This document shows positions 25,841 through 33,813 of a stretch of DNA of 64,000 bases, in pieces. The DNA is taken from NCBI GenBank assembly GCA_963825305.1, contig CAWGTA010000003.1, forward strand, positions 248,001-312,000, written 5' to 3'. The stretch comes from PSRJ01 sp963825305. GTDB taxonomy: Bacteria > Acidobacteriota > Terriglobia > Bryobacterales > Bryobacteraceae. The notes beneath the pieces were generated by a model. The model ran no database searches and was not told the DNA's origin. It saw nothing but the letters and a program-made list of their open reading frames with translations. Every line of letters begins with the position of its first letter. The stretch's first letter is position 1. Made by a program: the position numbers and the translations under genes.

Positions 25841-26389
25841 TCAGGAGGAGCGCACTTTTCGGACTTGCCCGAAGCGCAATAGTTTGGAGCTGATGTCGAT
25901 AGCGGACCGTTGCAAAGCTTCGAGGCTGACTTCAAAACTCATGTGGCCCTCGATGGGCAAAAGATTGACCGCGCCTCCGTTTGCCAAAAACTTGTCCGAC
26001 TCGCCAATAGTCAGTGCATGTGGGCTCTGCAGATCCAGCAGGCCCTGTCTGATTTCGGTGGTCACCGCGGTGGCGTAGTAGATGATCTCGCAGTGGCGGG
26101 CATCGACTGGCCCTTTGATCTCTTCCACGCGGAGCGTGTGGGTGTTGACCGACTTGCCTTCGAACACGCGCCGCAGGGCTTGGGTCATGGAGGAGCGCCC
26201 CACTACCCCCACCGTGAGCGGTTCTCCCTCGGGAGGTAGTTGGCGCCACGTGGAAAAGCGAAGGAAGCTCAAAACGATAGCCGCTTTCAGCTCGTCGTCG
26301 GGGTCCGCGGCAAGAAGCCTGGGGCTCCCAAACGGAACGCCGAGCAGAACCGAGGCGATGCACAATGTCGAGATTATTCGACGTTTCAT
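25841..26389 (-). CDS. YfiR-family periplasmic protein
   Basis: A 182-residue exported protein (signal ISTLCIASVLLGVPFG) of the YfiR/DUF4154 family: LKAAIVLSFLRFSTW, LTVGVVGRSSMTQALRRVF, CEIIYYAT and the ending GAVNLLPIEGHMSFEVSLEA with LLRFGQVRKV. In Pseudomonas YfiR restrains a diguanylate cyclase from the periplasm; in other bacteria it sits beside outer-membrane receptors, as here, ten bases after the TonB-dependent receptor. No cyclase gene is in the window. Confidence 0.85.
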   Translation of the reverse strand: MKRRIISTLCIASVLLGVPFGSPRLLAADPDDELKAAIVLSFLRFSTWRQLPPEGEPLTVGVVGRSSMTQALRRVFEGKSVNTHTLRVEEIKGPVDARHCEIIYYATAVTTEIRQGLLDLQSPHALTIGESDKFLANGGAVNLLPIEGHMSFEVSLEALQRSAIDISSKLLRFGQVRKVRSS

Positions 26390-26399
26390 CGGCTCACCG

Positions 26400-28439
26400 C
26401 TAGAACCTTTGGCTCCAGCGGACGACGAAAGTCCGCTCTGTTGGAATGGCGACGAACGGACCTTCGGAGTAGGTCTCGAGTACCTGCCGTCCGGTCAAAT
26501 CCTGTATCGCCAGACTGAATTCGCCCGACTTGGTCGGCAACCAGGCCAAGCGGACATCCATCAAGAAAGCGCCCGGTAGCGCGAATGCTGTGTCTCGTGA
26601 TCTGGCTCGCGCCATCAAGTCCAGCCGCCAGTGCCGCGACAGATCGATCTGGGAACGCAGGGTAGCTTGATGATGCAAATTCGAACGGGTACGATCCCAG
26701 GCGTAGGTGAGATCGCCGGAAGCCGGCAGCCACCAGCTCTCATCTATATAGGAATAGCTCGGAATCACGCGCCACCCGGGAGCTGCCTGCCAAACGCCCG
26801 AGACCTCTACACCATAGGAACGTCCAGCCCCGGCGTTATCCGGCCACTGAGGGAGCTCCAGAATCGGAGCTTCGTCCGTCCCCAGGTTCACCGGAGTCGA
26901 GGGCGAGTGGAACGCCACGAGGGTTTTGTAATAGCTCCAGAATATTGACGCGTCCAAAGACCAGCGTTGGCCGGACTGGATCCGGTATCCGGCTTCTGCG
27001 CTGCGTTCCACCTCGGAAAGGAGTTTGTGCACCGGATAGGAGACAATTTCGACCGGCAGCCCTTCGGCCATCACAGCGCCTCCATCGAGGAGCATGTCGC
27101 GATCGAATCGATTGGGTTGACGCACGGCGCGCGAAACAGCCAGCCAGGCGGATTGCTGGGCACTCGGGGTATAGAGAAGACGGAGACTGGGCTGGTATTC
27201 GACGTGGTGGTAGGAGTTGTAATCGATGCGTATTCCTGCCGAGCCAAGGAACCGGCCGGGCACGAATTGCCATTCATCGCGCAACACAATGTCGCCCGCC
27301 CGGTACCGGAACGCCGCTGGAACCATAGCGAGATATTGGCTCGGGTCAGTGGAATCCGAATATTGCTGAAATCCCAGGCCCCAATACAATTCGTTCCCTT
27401 CGCCGGTGTGGGTACGCTGCTGGAAATCCACGTTGACATTGGCGGTGTCACCTTCGAGAAATGGATAGTCCAGGTTGTCGTGTTTGAAGGAAAACCGGAG
27501 TGTGCTCTCCGTGCCGGCGGAAGAAGTCCGCGTCCACTGACCGCCGAGAGAGCCTCCGGAATAGTTGGTACGAGCCGATTGCTGACCCACATAATCCGGC
27601 ATTGCGATCCCGAATGCCAGCGGATCGTGCCGGGCAGCTCTGTAAATGTCGCCTTGGACTGTCCACTGATCTCGGTCGTCGGGCTGCCCGTCTACGCGAA
27701 ACCCGAGGCCGCCGCTGGCTGCGCCGAGGTTGGTGACGGAAGGCCCATGCCAAGGGAAAACATCGTCTAGAAGATAGGATCCCGGTGAAGAATCGGCGGG
27801 GTTCCGATACTCCGTTCTGCCCCAGACGTGATATGCCAACTTGTCACTGAGAGACGCTCCCCAACCGGCTTCCGCACCGCCCAGGAGTTCGTTGCCTGTG
27901 GCTACCGTGGCCTGTCCGCCGATCGACGTACGGGCTCTTTTGGTGATGATGTTGATGACGCCATCCACGGCATTTGGTCCCCACATCACCGCGCCTGGGC
28001 CGCGCACCACTTCGATGCGTTCGATCTCCTGAAGGGGAACGTTGATTGCATCCCATACTACGCCGGAAAACATCGGGGTATATAGCGACCGGCCGTCGAT
28101 CATCACCAGCATCTTATTGGCGTACAGGCGCGCGGAGCCGCGGGCCGCCACAACCCATGACCGGCCGTCGACCCGCAGCACCGTCAATCCCGGCACCCAC
28201 CGGAGCGCTTCGGGAATGCACGTTGCGCCGGACCGCCGGATATCCTCCGCGGTCAGAACAAACACCGCGGCCGGCGCCTTGGACAATTGCTGGGCCTTTC
28301 GTCCTACGGACGTGACCTGAAGCGTAAAGAGCTCTTCCACGCTGAGTTTGTCGAGATCATCGGTGGGGGCTCCTACCTGCTGGGCGACGGCCACCTCCAC
28401 GGTACAGGCGAGCAGAATTACGCTGGTCAAAACCCTCAT
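26400..28439 (-). CDS. TonB-dependent outer-membrane receptor
   Basis: A 679-residue protein: signal peptide (SVILLACTVEVAVAQ), then a plug domain (SVGRKAQQLSKAPAAVFVLT, EDIRRSGATCIPEALRWVPG, ERIEVVRGPGAVMWGPNAVD, GVINIITKRA) and a barrel ending in the aromatic FVVRWSQRF. A short N-terminal segment LDKLSVEELFTLQVTSV is typical of the acidobacterial/proteobacterial subgroup paired with YfiR. The substrate is not readable. ATG 28439 or 28448 are both possible. It is divergent from the HbpS/GlcG gene, which in other bacteria binds haem, so a haem or siderophore link is a fair guess only. Confidence 0.9.
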   Translation of the reverse strand: MRVLTSVILLACTVEVAVAQQVGAPTDDLDKLSVEELFTLQVTSVGRKAQQLSKAPAAVFVLTAEDIRRSGATCIPEALRWVPGLTVLRVDGRSWVVAARGSARLYANKMLVMIDGRSLYTPMFSGVVWDAINVPLQEIERIEVVRGPGAVMWGPNAVDGVINIITKRARTSIGGQATVATGNELLGGAEAGWGASLSDKLAYHVWGRTEYRNPADSSPGSYLLDDVFPWHGPSVTNLGAASGGLGFRVDGQPDDRDQWTVQGDIYRAARHDPLAFGIAMPDYVGQQSARTNYSGGSLGGQWTRTSSAGTESTLRFSFKHDNLDYPFLEGDTANVNVDFQQRTHTGEGNELYWGLGFQQYSDSTDPSQYLAMVPAAFRYRAGDIVLRDEWQFVPGRFLGSAGIRIDYNSYHHVEYQPSLRLLYTPSAQQSAWLAVSRAVRQPNRFDRDMLLDGGAVMAEGLPVEIVSYPVHKLLSEVERSAEAGYRIQSGQRWSLDASIFWSYYKTLVAFHSPSTPVNLGTDEAPILELPQWPDNAGAGRSYGVEVSGVWQAAPGWRVIPSYSYIDESWWLPASGDLTYAWDRTRSNLHHQATLRSQIDLSRHWRLDLMARARSRDTAFALPGAFLMDVRLAWLPTKSGEFSLAIQDLTGRQVLETYSEGPFVAIPTERTFVVRWSQRF

Positions 28440-28514
28440 GAGAACCATATCGGCACGAGGGCAGAAAAACTGAATGGCCGCGGTGCGGTCGGCCTTTCAT
28501 ACAATAGACAGTCG

Positions 28515-28934
28515 ATGGCACATTTCGCGACCAAGACAATACTCACGCTCGAAGCGGCCAAGCAGATTGCGGCGGCAGCTCAGATCGAGGCGAAGAAGAA
28601 CAATTGGAATATGGTGATCTGCGTGGTGGATGACGGCGGCCACACCATCTATCTGGAGCGCATGGACGGTACGCAATTCGGCAGCGTGGTGATTGCGCAG
28701 GAGAAGGCTGCCGCCGCCATCCGCTTCAAACGGCCCACCAAGGCGATGGAAGACGCCGTGGCAGGGGGCCGGATCGTGGTGATGAAACTTCCCGGCGCGG
28801 TTCCCGTGGAGGGTGGCGTGCCCATCGTGGTGGGCGGTGAATTCCTGGGGGCCATCGGCGTCAGCGGCGGCACCAGCCCACAGGATGGCCAGGTTTGCGC
28901 CGCCGGCCTCGCGGTACTCGAGCAGAAGCCGTAA
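28515..28934 (+). CDS. HbpS/GlcG family (haem-binding-like) protein
   Basis: A 139-residue protein of the GlcG/HbpS family: LTLEAAKQIAAAAQIEAKKN, MVICVVDDGGHTIYLERMDG, SVVIAQEKAAAAIRFKRPTK, PGAVPVEGGVPIV and a Gly-rich IGVSGGTSPQDG. Members bind haem or small acids; here no signal peptide is visible, so it is probably cytoplasmic. TACAAT at 28500-28505 ends nine bases before the ATG, another short-leader arrangement. The 75-base gap to the TonB receptor is a shared divergent promoter region. Confidence 0.85.
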   Translation: MAHFATKTILTLEAAKQIAAAAQIEAKKNNWNMVICVVDDGGHTIYLERMDGTQFGSVVIAQEKAAAAIRFKRPTKAMEDAVAGGRIVVMKLPGAVPVEGGVPIVVGGEFLGAIGVSGGTSPQDGQVCAAGLAVLEQKP

Positions 28935-28938
28935 GCAG

Positions 28939-28969
28939 AACCTCCGCTTGCTGTCAGGGAGCGGAGGTT
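28939..28969. repeat. Short hairpin of the AACCTCCGCT family
   Basis: AACCTCCGCT and AGCGGAGGTT are perfect ten-base arms around an eleven-base loop that includes CTGTCAGGG. It sits in the 48-base convergent gap and could terminate both transcripts. It shares its arms with the 118-base element at 21379. Confidence 0.65.
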
Positions 28970-28982
28970 ATTTCCCCACCAA

Positions 28983-29729
28983 TTAATGTTCCGCCGGCCT
29001 CGTCGGCACCAGGTGTTGCAAGTCCCGGTTGTTCTCGGTGCACAAATACTCGAGTAACATGGGCAGTCCCGGAGGCGGCGGCAGGGGTTTCCAAACTCGC
29101 TGGCTCGTCCACGGTTTGGCGTACATCTCAGGGTCGTCGAGGGTGAAGTCCAAAACGAGTGTGTCGGCGGCTGTGCGCCGCACACGCTCGACTACATGTA
29201 ACGCATCGCTGTGCTGGTGCCCGGCGGTGTCAAGCCAAGTTTTATCGCCACCCAGCAAACCCACCGTATCGATGACAAAGGTGTCGCCTTCCCACCAGCC
29301 GACGTTATCGCCCATAAACGTGGGCTCGGTCTTCTTCGGGTGCGGACGGTGGTCGGTAGGAATCACGCGCCAGAGGCGCATGTACTCGAAAGCCATCACC
29401 ACATATTCGGGTGTCTGAATGATCTGAACGGGATAGGGCGATGACATAATGCGCGGCACCCCCGGATAGAGACAGCGAGCCGTCGGATCGTCCTTGGCGT
29501 CGTGGTGCTGGAATGCCGCCCGGCCCGCCGCGGTGTAGGGGACCTGGTCCTCTTTGCCCTGGGCCATATCGGGAGCATATTGGATGGTCCAGTAGCCGGA
29601 GAAATCGGGCTTTCCGTCAGACGTGCGAGGGATCGAGGGCGTGGTGGATTGCGCGCCTGCGGTCGACGTGAACATGCAAGCGGCCAGAAGAGCGGTGGCG
29701 ATCGTCGCGGCGCTAAAGCACGGCTTCAT
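28983..29729 (-). CDS. Secreted protein of a common acidobacterial family, function unknown
   Basis: A 248-residue exported protein (signal ATIATALLAACMFTSTAGA). The mature start PRTSDGKPDFSGYW is the recurring signature of a large acidobacterial exoprotein family; YEYMRLWRVIPTDHRPH and GWWEGDTFVIDTVGL are its conserved middle. AAGGAGT six bases before the ATG sets the start. No enzymatic motif is known to me. No operon partner. Confidence 0.8.
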   Translation of the reverse strand: MKPCFSAATIATALLAACMFTSTAGAQSTTPSIPRTSDGKPDFSGYWTIQYAPDMAQGKEDQVPYTAAGRAAFQHHDAKDDPTARCLYPGVPRIMSSPYPVQIIQTPEYVVMAFEYMRLWRVIPTDHRPHPKKTEPTFMGDNVGWWEGDTFVIDTVGLLGGDKTWLDTAGHQHSDALHVVERVRRTAADTLVLDFTLDDPEMYAKPWTSQRVWKPLPPPPGLPMLLEYLCTENNRDLQHLVPTRPAEH

Positions 29730-29837
29730 CGGTTACTCCTTCGGACCCCGAGGGGCTTGATGCAATTGTAGCGGACAGCCAGGCGCTTTCCGCTCGGCGC
29801 ATCGCGCCTCGATGGTGGTTTGTGCGAATATGCTTTC

Positions 29838-30062
29838 GTGCGTATTATCGTAGACTTACCCGATACGTTGGTCCGCGAACTCAAGACCGTTGCTGCGCGA
29901 CGCGGAGCTTCGGTAAAGAGCCTGATCCGTGCGGCGCTGGAAGAGGTAGTCCGCAAAACCAACCGTACGGTCGGCCGCCGGGTGAAATTCCCATTGCTGG
30001 ATTCACACGAACCGGGCACCTTGAATCTCACTAATTTCGAGATCGAAGATCTTTCTGCCTGA
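29838..30062 (+). CDS. Ribbon-helix-helix antitoxin (VapB-like)
   Basis: A 74-residue protein: RIIVDLPDTLVRELKTVAAR is a CopG/Arc-type ribbon-helix-helix DNA-binding head, followed by GASVKSLIRAALEEVV and a toxin-binding tail ending FEIEDLSA. GTG 29838 is chosen because the DNA-binding strand begins there; an in-frame TTG at 29820 is also possible. It precedes and overlaps the PIN-domain gene, so the pair probably represses its own transcription. Confidence 0.8.
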   Translation: MRIIVDLPDTLVRELKTVAARRGASVKSLIRAALEEVVRKTNRTVGRRVKFPLLDSHEPGTLNLTNFEIEDLSA

Positions 30063-30063
30063 C

Positions 30064-30468
30064 GTGAACGTGTGGCTGGCACTGGTATCGCGCCGCCACG
30101 TTCACGCCGCCGCGTGTGCCATCTGGCTGAACAATCTCCACCAAGCCGAAGTCATGTTTTGTCGCGTCTCCCAAATGGGGCTCCTGCGCCTGCCGACCAA
30201 CGAGTCCGTGATGGGCCGCGATGTTCTGTCGTCGCGAGACGCCTGGCGAGCATATGCCAAGCTCCTTGTCGACGACCGCATCGGTTTCGCGCCGGAGCCC
30301 TTCACATTGGAAGGAGATTGGCGAAAACTTACAATTTCCGGCCGGCCCACACCCAAGATTTGGACAGACGCGTATTTGGCAGCCTTCGCGCGCTCGGCTG
30401 AAATGCAGTTGGTCACTTTGGATAGAGCGATCGTGTCGCTCGATCCGAATGTCCTATTGTTGAGTTGA
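30064..30468 (+). CDS. PIN-domain toxin (VapC-like); normal start codon missing
   Basis: PIN-domain ribonuclease of the VapC type. The in-frame translation before GTG 30064 reads KIFLPDVNVWLALVSRRHVH, where the Asp of LPDVNVW is the first catalytic acid. Starting at GTG would lose it; the only upstream NTG is CTG 30055, and the codon where a start is expected (30046-30048) is AAG, one base from ATG. Later acids are present (LPTNESV, KIWTDAYLAAFA, LVTLDRAI). Either a rare start is used, coupled to the antitoxin stop at 30062, or the toxin start is mutated or mis-read. Confidence 0.75.
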   Translation: MNVWLALVSRRHVHAAACAIWLNNLHQAEVMFCRVSQMGLLRLPTNESVMGRDVLSSRDAWRAYAKLLVDDRIGFAPEPFTLEGDWRKLTISGRPTPKIWTDAYLAAFARSAEMQLVTLDRAIVSLDPNVLLLS

Positions 30469-30476
30469 CTGGGCCG

Positions 30477-30713
30477 CTACTGTACACCTTTTCCGAGTGC
30501 GTCGATTCCACCATCCAAATGCCGGTTGCGCCAGGCGCGGCCTTCTGGGCTGTGATCCTCAATTCCTACGAGAGTTGTCGATCCTGCAGCGGCGGCCCGC
30601 ATCACAATCCCGCGCCGCTCCACCACACGAGCCGGCAGAGGACGTCCCTGAGCTAATTGCTCGAGCGCTCCCTGTCCCTGTCTATCCAGCACCACTGGCC
30701 GAGCAACACGCAT
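30477..30713 (-). pseudogene. Transposase remnant, IS630-like N-terminus
   Basis: The minus-strand frame reads ARPVVLDRQGQGALEQLAQG then PLPARVVERRGIVMRAAAAG and ends RNRHLDGGIDALGKG. This follows the helix-turn-helix N-terminus of IS630-type transposases (VLTxEERxxLExLxRxRTxPARxVxRARIVL ... WRxRFxxxGxxGLxxx) with substitutions. The DDE domain is gone. It fills the gap between the toxin gene and the next exoprotein. Moderate certainty, from pattern only. Confidence 0.5.
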
Positions 30714-30744
30714 CCAGATTGATACGCACGCCGAAGGGCGGTCC

Positions 30745-32898
30745 TCAGAAAAAGAACCAAGCTCCAGAGATTTCGCCGTTCACCCCCGCTACGTTCACAT
30801 TCACCCACCCACTGACCACTGGCGAACCTCCGCAGGTGGCCGGCAAGGTTATAGATGCCGAGGTCGCGTTGAGAGCGGGATGTACGGTGGTGGTGCATTG
30901 CAGGGTTGAGGGACTATTCTGCGGTCCATTGAACGTTTGGCCGTCGATTTCGATGTCACCAATGGCAAATGTCAGCGGCAGCGTCCACTCAACGAGCAGT
31001 GGACTCCCGAGGTGAGCGTTGGCCAAGCCCGGAGTTGTGGGCGAAGTGATCGAAATGTTTTCTGTAGTGTCGGGACCGGTCTTAACCGTGTACTGGGCCG
31101 CGGGACCGGAAGCCGGTGTGACGGTAAACGTGAACGGCGTACCCGCAGTAATCACGTGTTGGGGGAAAGGCAGAATGGGGATCGAATCGGCACCGAACTG
31201 ATCGAGGTTCACGGGAGAGCTCACCTGAACCGGTCCCTTCCCCAGAACTTTCGTTTTAGTGCTTCCTCCCTGCCCATTGGGCCAGATGCTCAGGTTGCTC
31301 GTTACCGTCGCACCGCTCAGGGTGCCGACTGGCGCTCTAACTCCGACCTCGACAATATTGCCGGTGAAAGGAGAGCCACTTCCCTCATATCGGCGTGCCC
31401 CCACGTTAAGTTCGAGTGAGGCGATTCGCTGGTCGCCATACATCAGCCAGGTGCCGCCTTCATTTTTGAAGAACCACTCCGTTGTGCCACTTTGGTTTTG
31501 CCCACCCTGAGTGATGTTGAAGGCGACAATCACGTCCGCCACATTGTTGGTGGTGTCCAGCTGCTGAAGGCTTTGGACTAGCACGCTGTTCACCGTGATG
31601 CCCGCCACGTTCGCGGCAAGGTCGTTCGCGGCCTGGGTAGCATTCTGGGTATCGTTCACATAATCGGGGGCAAAAATGGGAAGGAGTTCGGCGCCCGTCA
31701 GTGCGCTGCCTTCGGTGTTGACGATCGATGCGAAGGCCGCGAGCGTGGCGTCAATGCCAGCGACGACGGACTGGTTGGCGCCAGTGATCACGAGGCCCGA
31801 GAAGGTTTCGCTGGTGCTCGCGCCGGTAGTCGTGTTGGTCGTTCTGATACTGAGGGTCACGTCGCCGCCAGCGTAGGAGGGAGTGATCGTTTCCGTTACG
31901 GTAGTATTCCCGATCGTGACATTCGTCACGTTACCGGGGTCTATGGTTTCGGACGTGATGAGATGCAGCACGGCGTCCAAGCCTGTCGTGGGCGTAACGC
32001 CGGCAGGATATGCGGCGAAGGGACTGGAAATCAGGTTAATCGAGCCGTTTGCCGGCGCGCCGGGAGTTGCATTCACCCCGGCGTTAGTCAACCACAACTG
32101 TACCGCTGGAATGACCAGGGACGCGAGCGACTGGACAGCCACAGGGGTCGGCGCAGCATTGCCGCCGGCGGGATTTGCGAACGCATTATCCGGGTCGATT
32201 CCCTGGGCGCTGTAGAACGACCGGAGTATTAGATCCGAGAGGACGTGAACGTTAATATGGGTGCTGACGTTGCCATCAGCGCTCACGCTGTACAGAGTGG
32301 TGCCCTTCGGAAAGGCGCCCGAATCGCTTGCGGTGACGACCCTAACCAGATAAGGCGGCGTCAATCCCGCGGAGCTGAGTGTAAAGGTCCCATCCGAAGC
32401 CGTGGTCCCAATGACGGTGTTACCGTTGGCGTCCACTAGCGTCACACTAGCGCCGACGATTGCCGCGCCCAGTGAAGCTGTTCCGGCGACGCTGGCCGTG
32501 ACGGTGATGGCCGAGCAACTGGGCGTATTGAGTGTGTTGAACGCTGTTCCACCCGCCGTCCCGGACAGCCACACCTGGTAATTGCCGGGGGTGAGGGAAG
32601 CCGGAATCAGGAATTCAAAACGGCGCAGGATTCCCTGGGTCGTTACCTGTATCACTGGTCCGCTGGCGACGGCCGGGGCCGCGCAGCTTGTCCCGAAATG
32701 AACGGCCGCACCCGTAATGGCGCCGGCCGGAAAACCAGTGCCCGTGAGGTACGAATCGTTCAAGCCGGCTCCCCCCGAGGGCGGATTGGCAGAAACCGTG
32801 AGCTTCTGCGCCCAAGCGGCGGATTGCAGCAAAAGGATCGATGACAACGCGAGCGTCGCTCGAAGGATTGTAACCAAACCAACGTCAGACTGCTTCAT
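30745..32898 (-). CDS. Large secreted Ig-like/carboxypeptidase-regulatory exoprotein
   Basis: A 717-residue exported protein (signal TLALSSILLLQSAAWA, cut before QKL). It opens with an IPT-like domain (SANPPSGGAGLNDSYLTGTG), continues with a regulatory-like fold (GASVTLVDANGNTVIGTTAS, DGTFTLSSAGLTPPYLVRVV), a helical middle with WFFKNEGGTWLMYGDQRIAS (NTF2-like edge) and a final Ig-like part ending WVNVNVAGVNGEISGAWFFF. The start is set by GAGGAGG at 32905-32911, six bases upstream. Probably surface or matrix protein; function unknown. Confidence 0.78.
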   Translation of the reverse strand: MKQSDVGLVTILRATLALSSILLLQSAAWAQKLTVSANPPSGGAGLNDSYLTGTGFPAGAITGAAVHFGTSCAAPAVASGPVIQVTTQGILRRFEFLIPASLTPGNYQVWLSGTAGGTAFNTLNTPSCSAITVTASVAGTASLGAAIVGASVTLVDANGNTVIGTTASDGTFTLSSAGLTPPYLVRVVTASDSGAFPKGTTLYSVSADGNVSTHINVHVLSDLILRSFYSAQGIDPDNAFANPAGGNAAPTPVAVQSLASLVIPAVQLWLTNAGVNATPGAPANGSINLISSPFAAYPAGVTPTTGLDAVLHLITSETIDPGNVTNVTIGNTTVTETITPSYAGGDVTLSIRTTNTTTGASTSETFSGLVITGANQSVVAGIDATLAAFASIVNTEGSALTGAELLPIFAPDYVNDTQNATQAANDLAANVAGITVNSVLVQSLQQLDTTNNVADVIVAFNITQGGQNQSGTTEWFFKNEGGTWLMYGDQRIASLELNVGARRYEGSGSPFTGNIVEVGVRAPVGTLSGATVTSNLSIWPNGQGGSTKTKVLGKGPVQVSSPVNLDQFGADSIPILPFPQHVITAGTPFTFTVTPASGPAAQYTVKTGPDTTENISITSPTTPGLANAHLGSPLLVEWTLPLTFAIGDIEIDGQTFNGPQNSPSTLQCTTTVHPALNATSASITLPATCGGSPVVSGWVNVNVAGVNGEISGAWFFF

Positions 32899-33028
32899 TT
32901 GAATCCTCCTCAGGGTAACGATAGTTCGGATATTTAGGTTTCATGAGCGGCGCAATGCCATGGTCCCACGGGCCCGGCGGCAATAGAAGTCGGCTCACTG
33001 GTTAGGCACTACCGAAGCGGCTTCATGC

Positions 33029-33634
33029 CTAACTTACTTCACCTTTTCGTTTGAATCTGTAACTTACCAGTAATCCAATCAGTAGAATGCCAAGCGGGGT
33101 CCACGTCGCCGGTTCGGGAGCCGGAGTAGTAGCGTTAATCAATGCGGCATCGCAGTTAGTAGTCAGCGTCGGACCGCAGCTCGGTGTGATCGTCGTCGTG
33201 AAGGCGCTCTCAATACTGGTGTCACCCGCCGGCAGTCCCGCAAGACCTGTCGTGGGGCTCAGTGTCCCGGTTAAGGTCGCACTCACAAGGTCATGAGCCG
33301 AGAAATTGCAGCCGCCACTACCGGCATCGCCAGCAACGGTGCAAAAGAGGTCACCTGACGGGTCCGCGGTGAAATTGCTGCCGTCTATACTGAGCGTTCC
33401 GCCGCCCTGAACCTCCGCGACCAAGCTCGTGATCGTGATCGTCAGCTGGGTCGTAATGGGAAAGTCCGGGGGGAAAGCATTCAAACCGGTTAAATTCGTT
33501 ATGTCGAACGTGGCCGTCGACGCGTTTTGATCAAACGTCAGGTCACCTACCGGGATGGTATCCGCGTTGGCTAGCGTCGCAAAGCAGCTAATGACCAACG
33601 ACAGTATAAGGACTCTTGGGAACGGCTTTGCCAC
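33029..33634 (-). CDS. PEP-CTERM sorted exoprotein
   Basis: A 201-residue protein with signal peptide (VLILSLVISCFATLANA), a beta-rich body with four Cys, and the C-terminal anchor PAPEPATWTPLGILLIGLLV followed by a basic tail YRFKRKGEV. PEP-CTERM proteins are cleaved and sorted by exosortase in EPS-producing Gram-negatives; no exosortase gene is in the window. GTG start with GGAGA upstream. It lies 130 bases beyond the large exoprotein on the same strand. Confidence 0.85.
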   Translation of the reverse strand: MAKPFPRVLILSLVISCFATLANADTIPVGDLTFDQNASTATFDITNLTGLNAFPPDFPITTQLTITITSLVAEVQGGGTLSIDGSNFTADPSGDLFCTVAGDAGSGGCNFSAHDLVSATLTGTLSPTTGLAGLPAGDTSIESAFTTTITPSCGPTLTTNCDAALINATTPAPEPATWTPLGILLIGLLVSYRFKRKGEVS

Positions 33635-33654
33635 GATGATTCTCCGTCTGTAGC

Positions 33655-33671
33655 CCTAGTTTTGTACTAGG
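33655..33671. promoter_or_regulatory. Palindrome upstream of the PEP-CTERM gene
   Basis: CCTAG and CTAGG flank a seven-base TTTTGTA centre. It lies about 20 bases before the GTG start and could be an operator or an mRNA hairpin. The rest of the 179-base gap (to 33813) is AT-richer than its surroundings and shows nothing else. Confidence 0.3.
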
Positions 33672-33813
33672 TCGAATTTCAATTTTTCATTCAAATAGGG
33701 CGATTATACGTCTGCCTGGGCGGGTTGGCAAATAGTTTTTACACTTCATGGCTGCAAATTGTACTAGCAGTAATGAAGGTCTGGGCGTGCCAGATGCTGA
33801 GCCGATCGAACCG

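Noticed and set aside
30465..30656. 63-codon plus-strand frame after the toxin gene
   Set aside because: It overlaps the IS630-like remnant on the other strand and has no features of its own.
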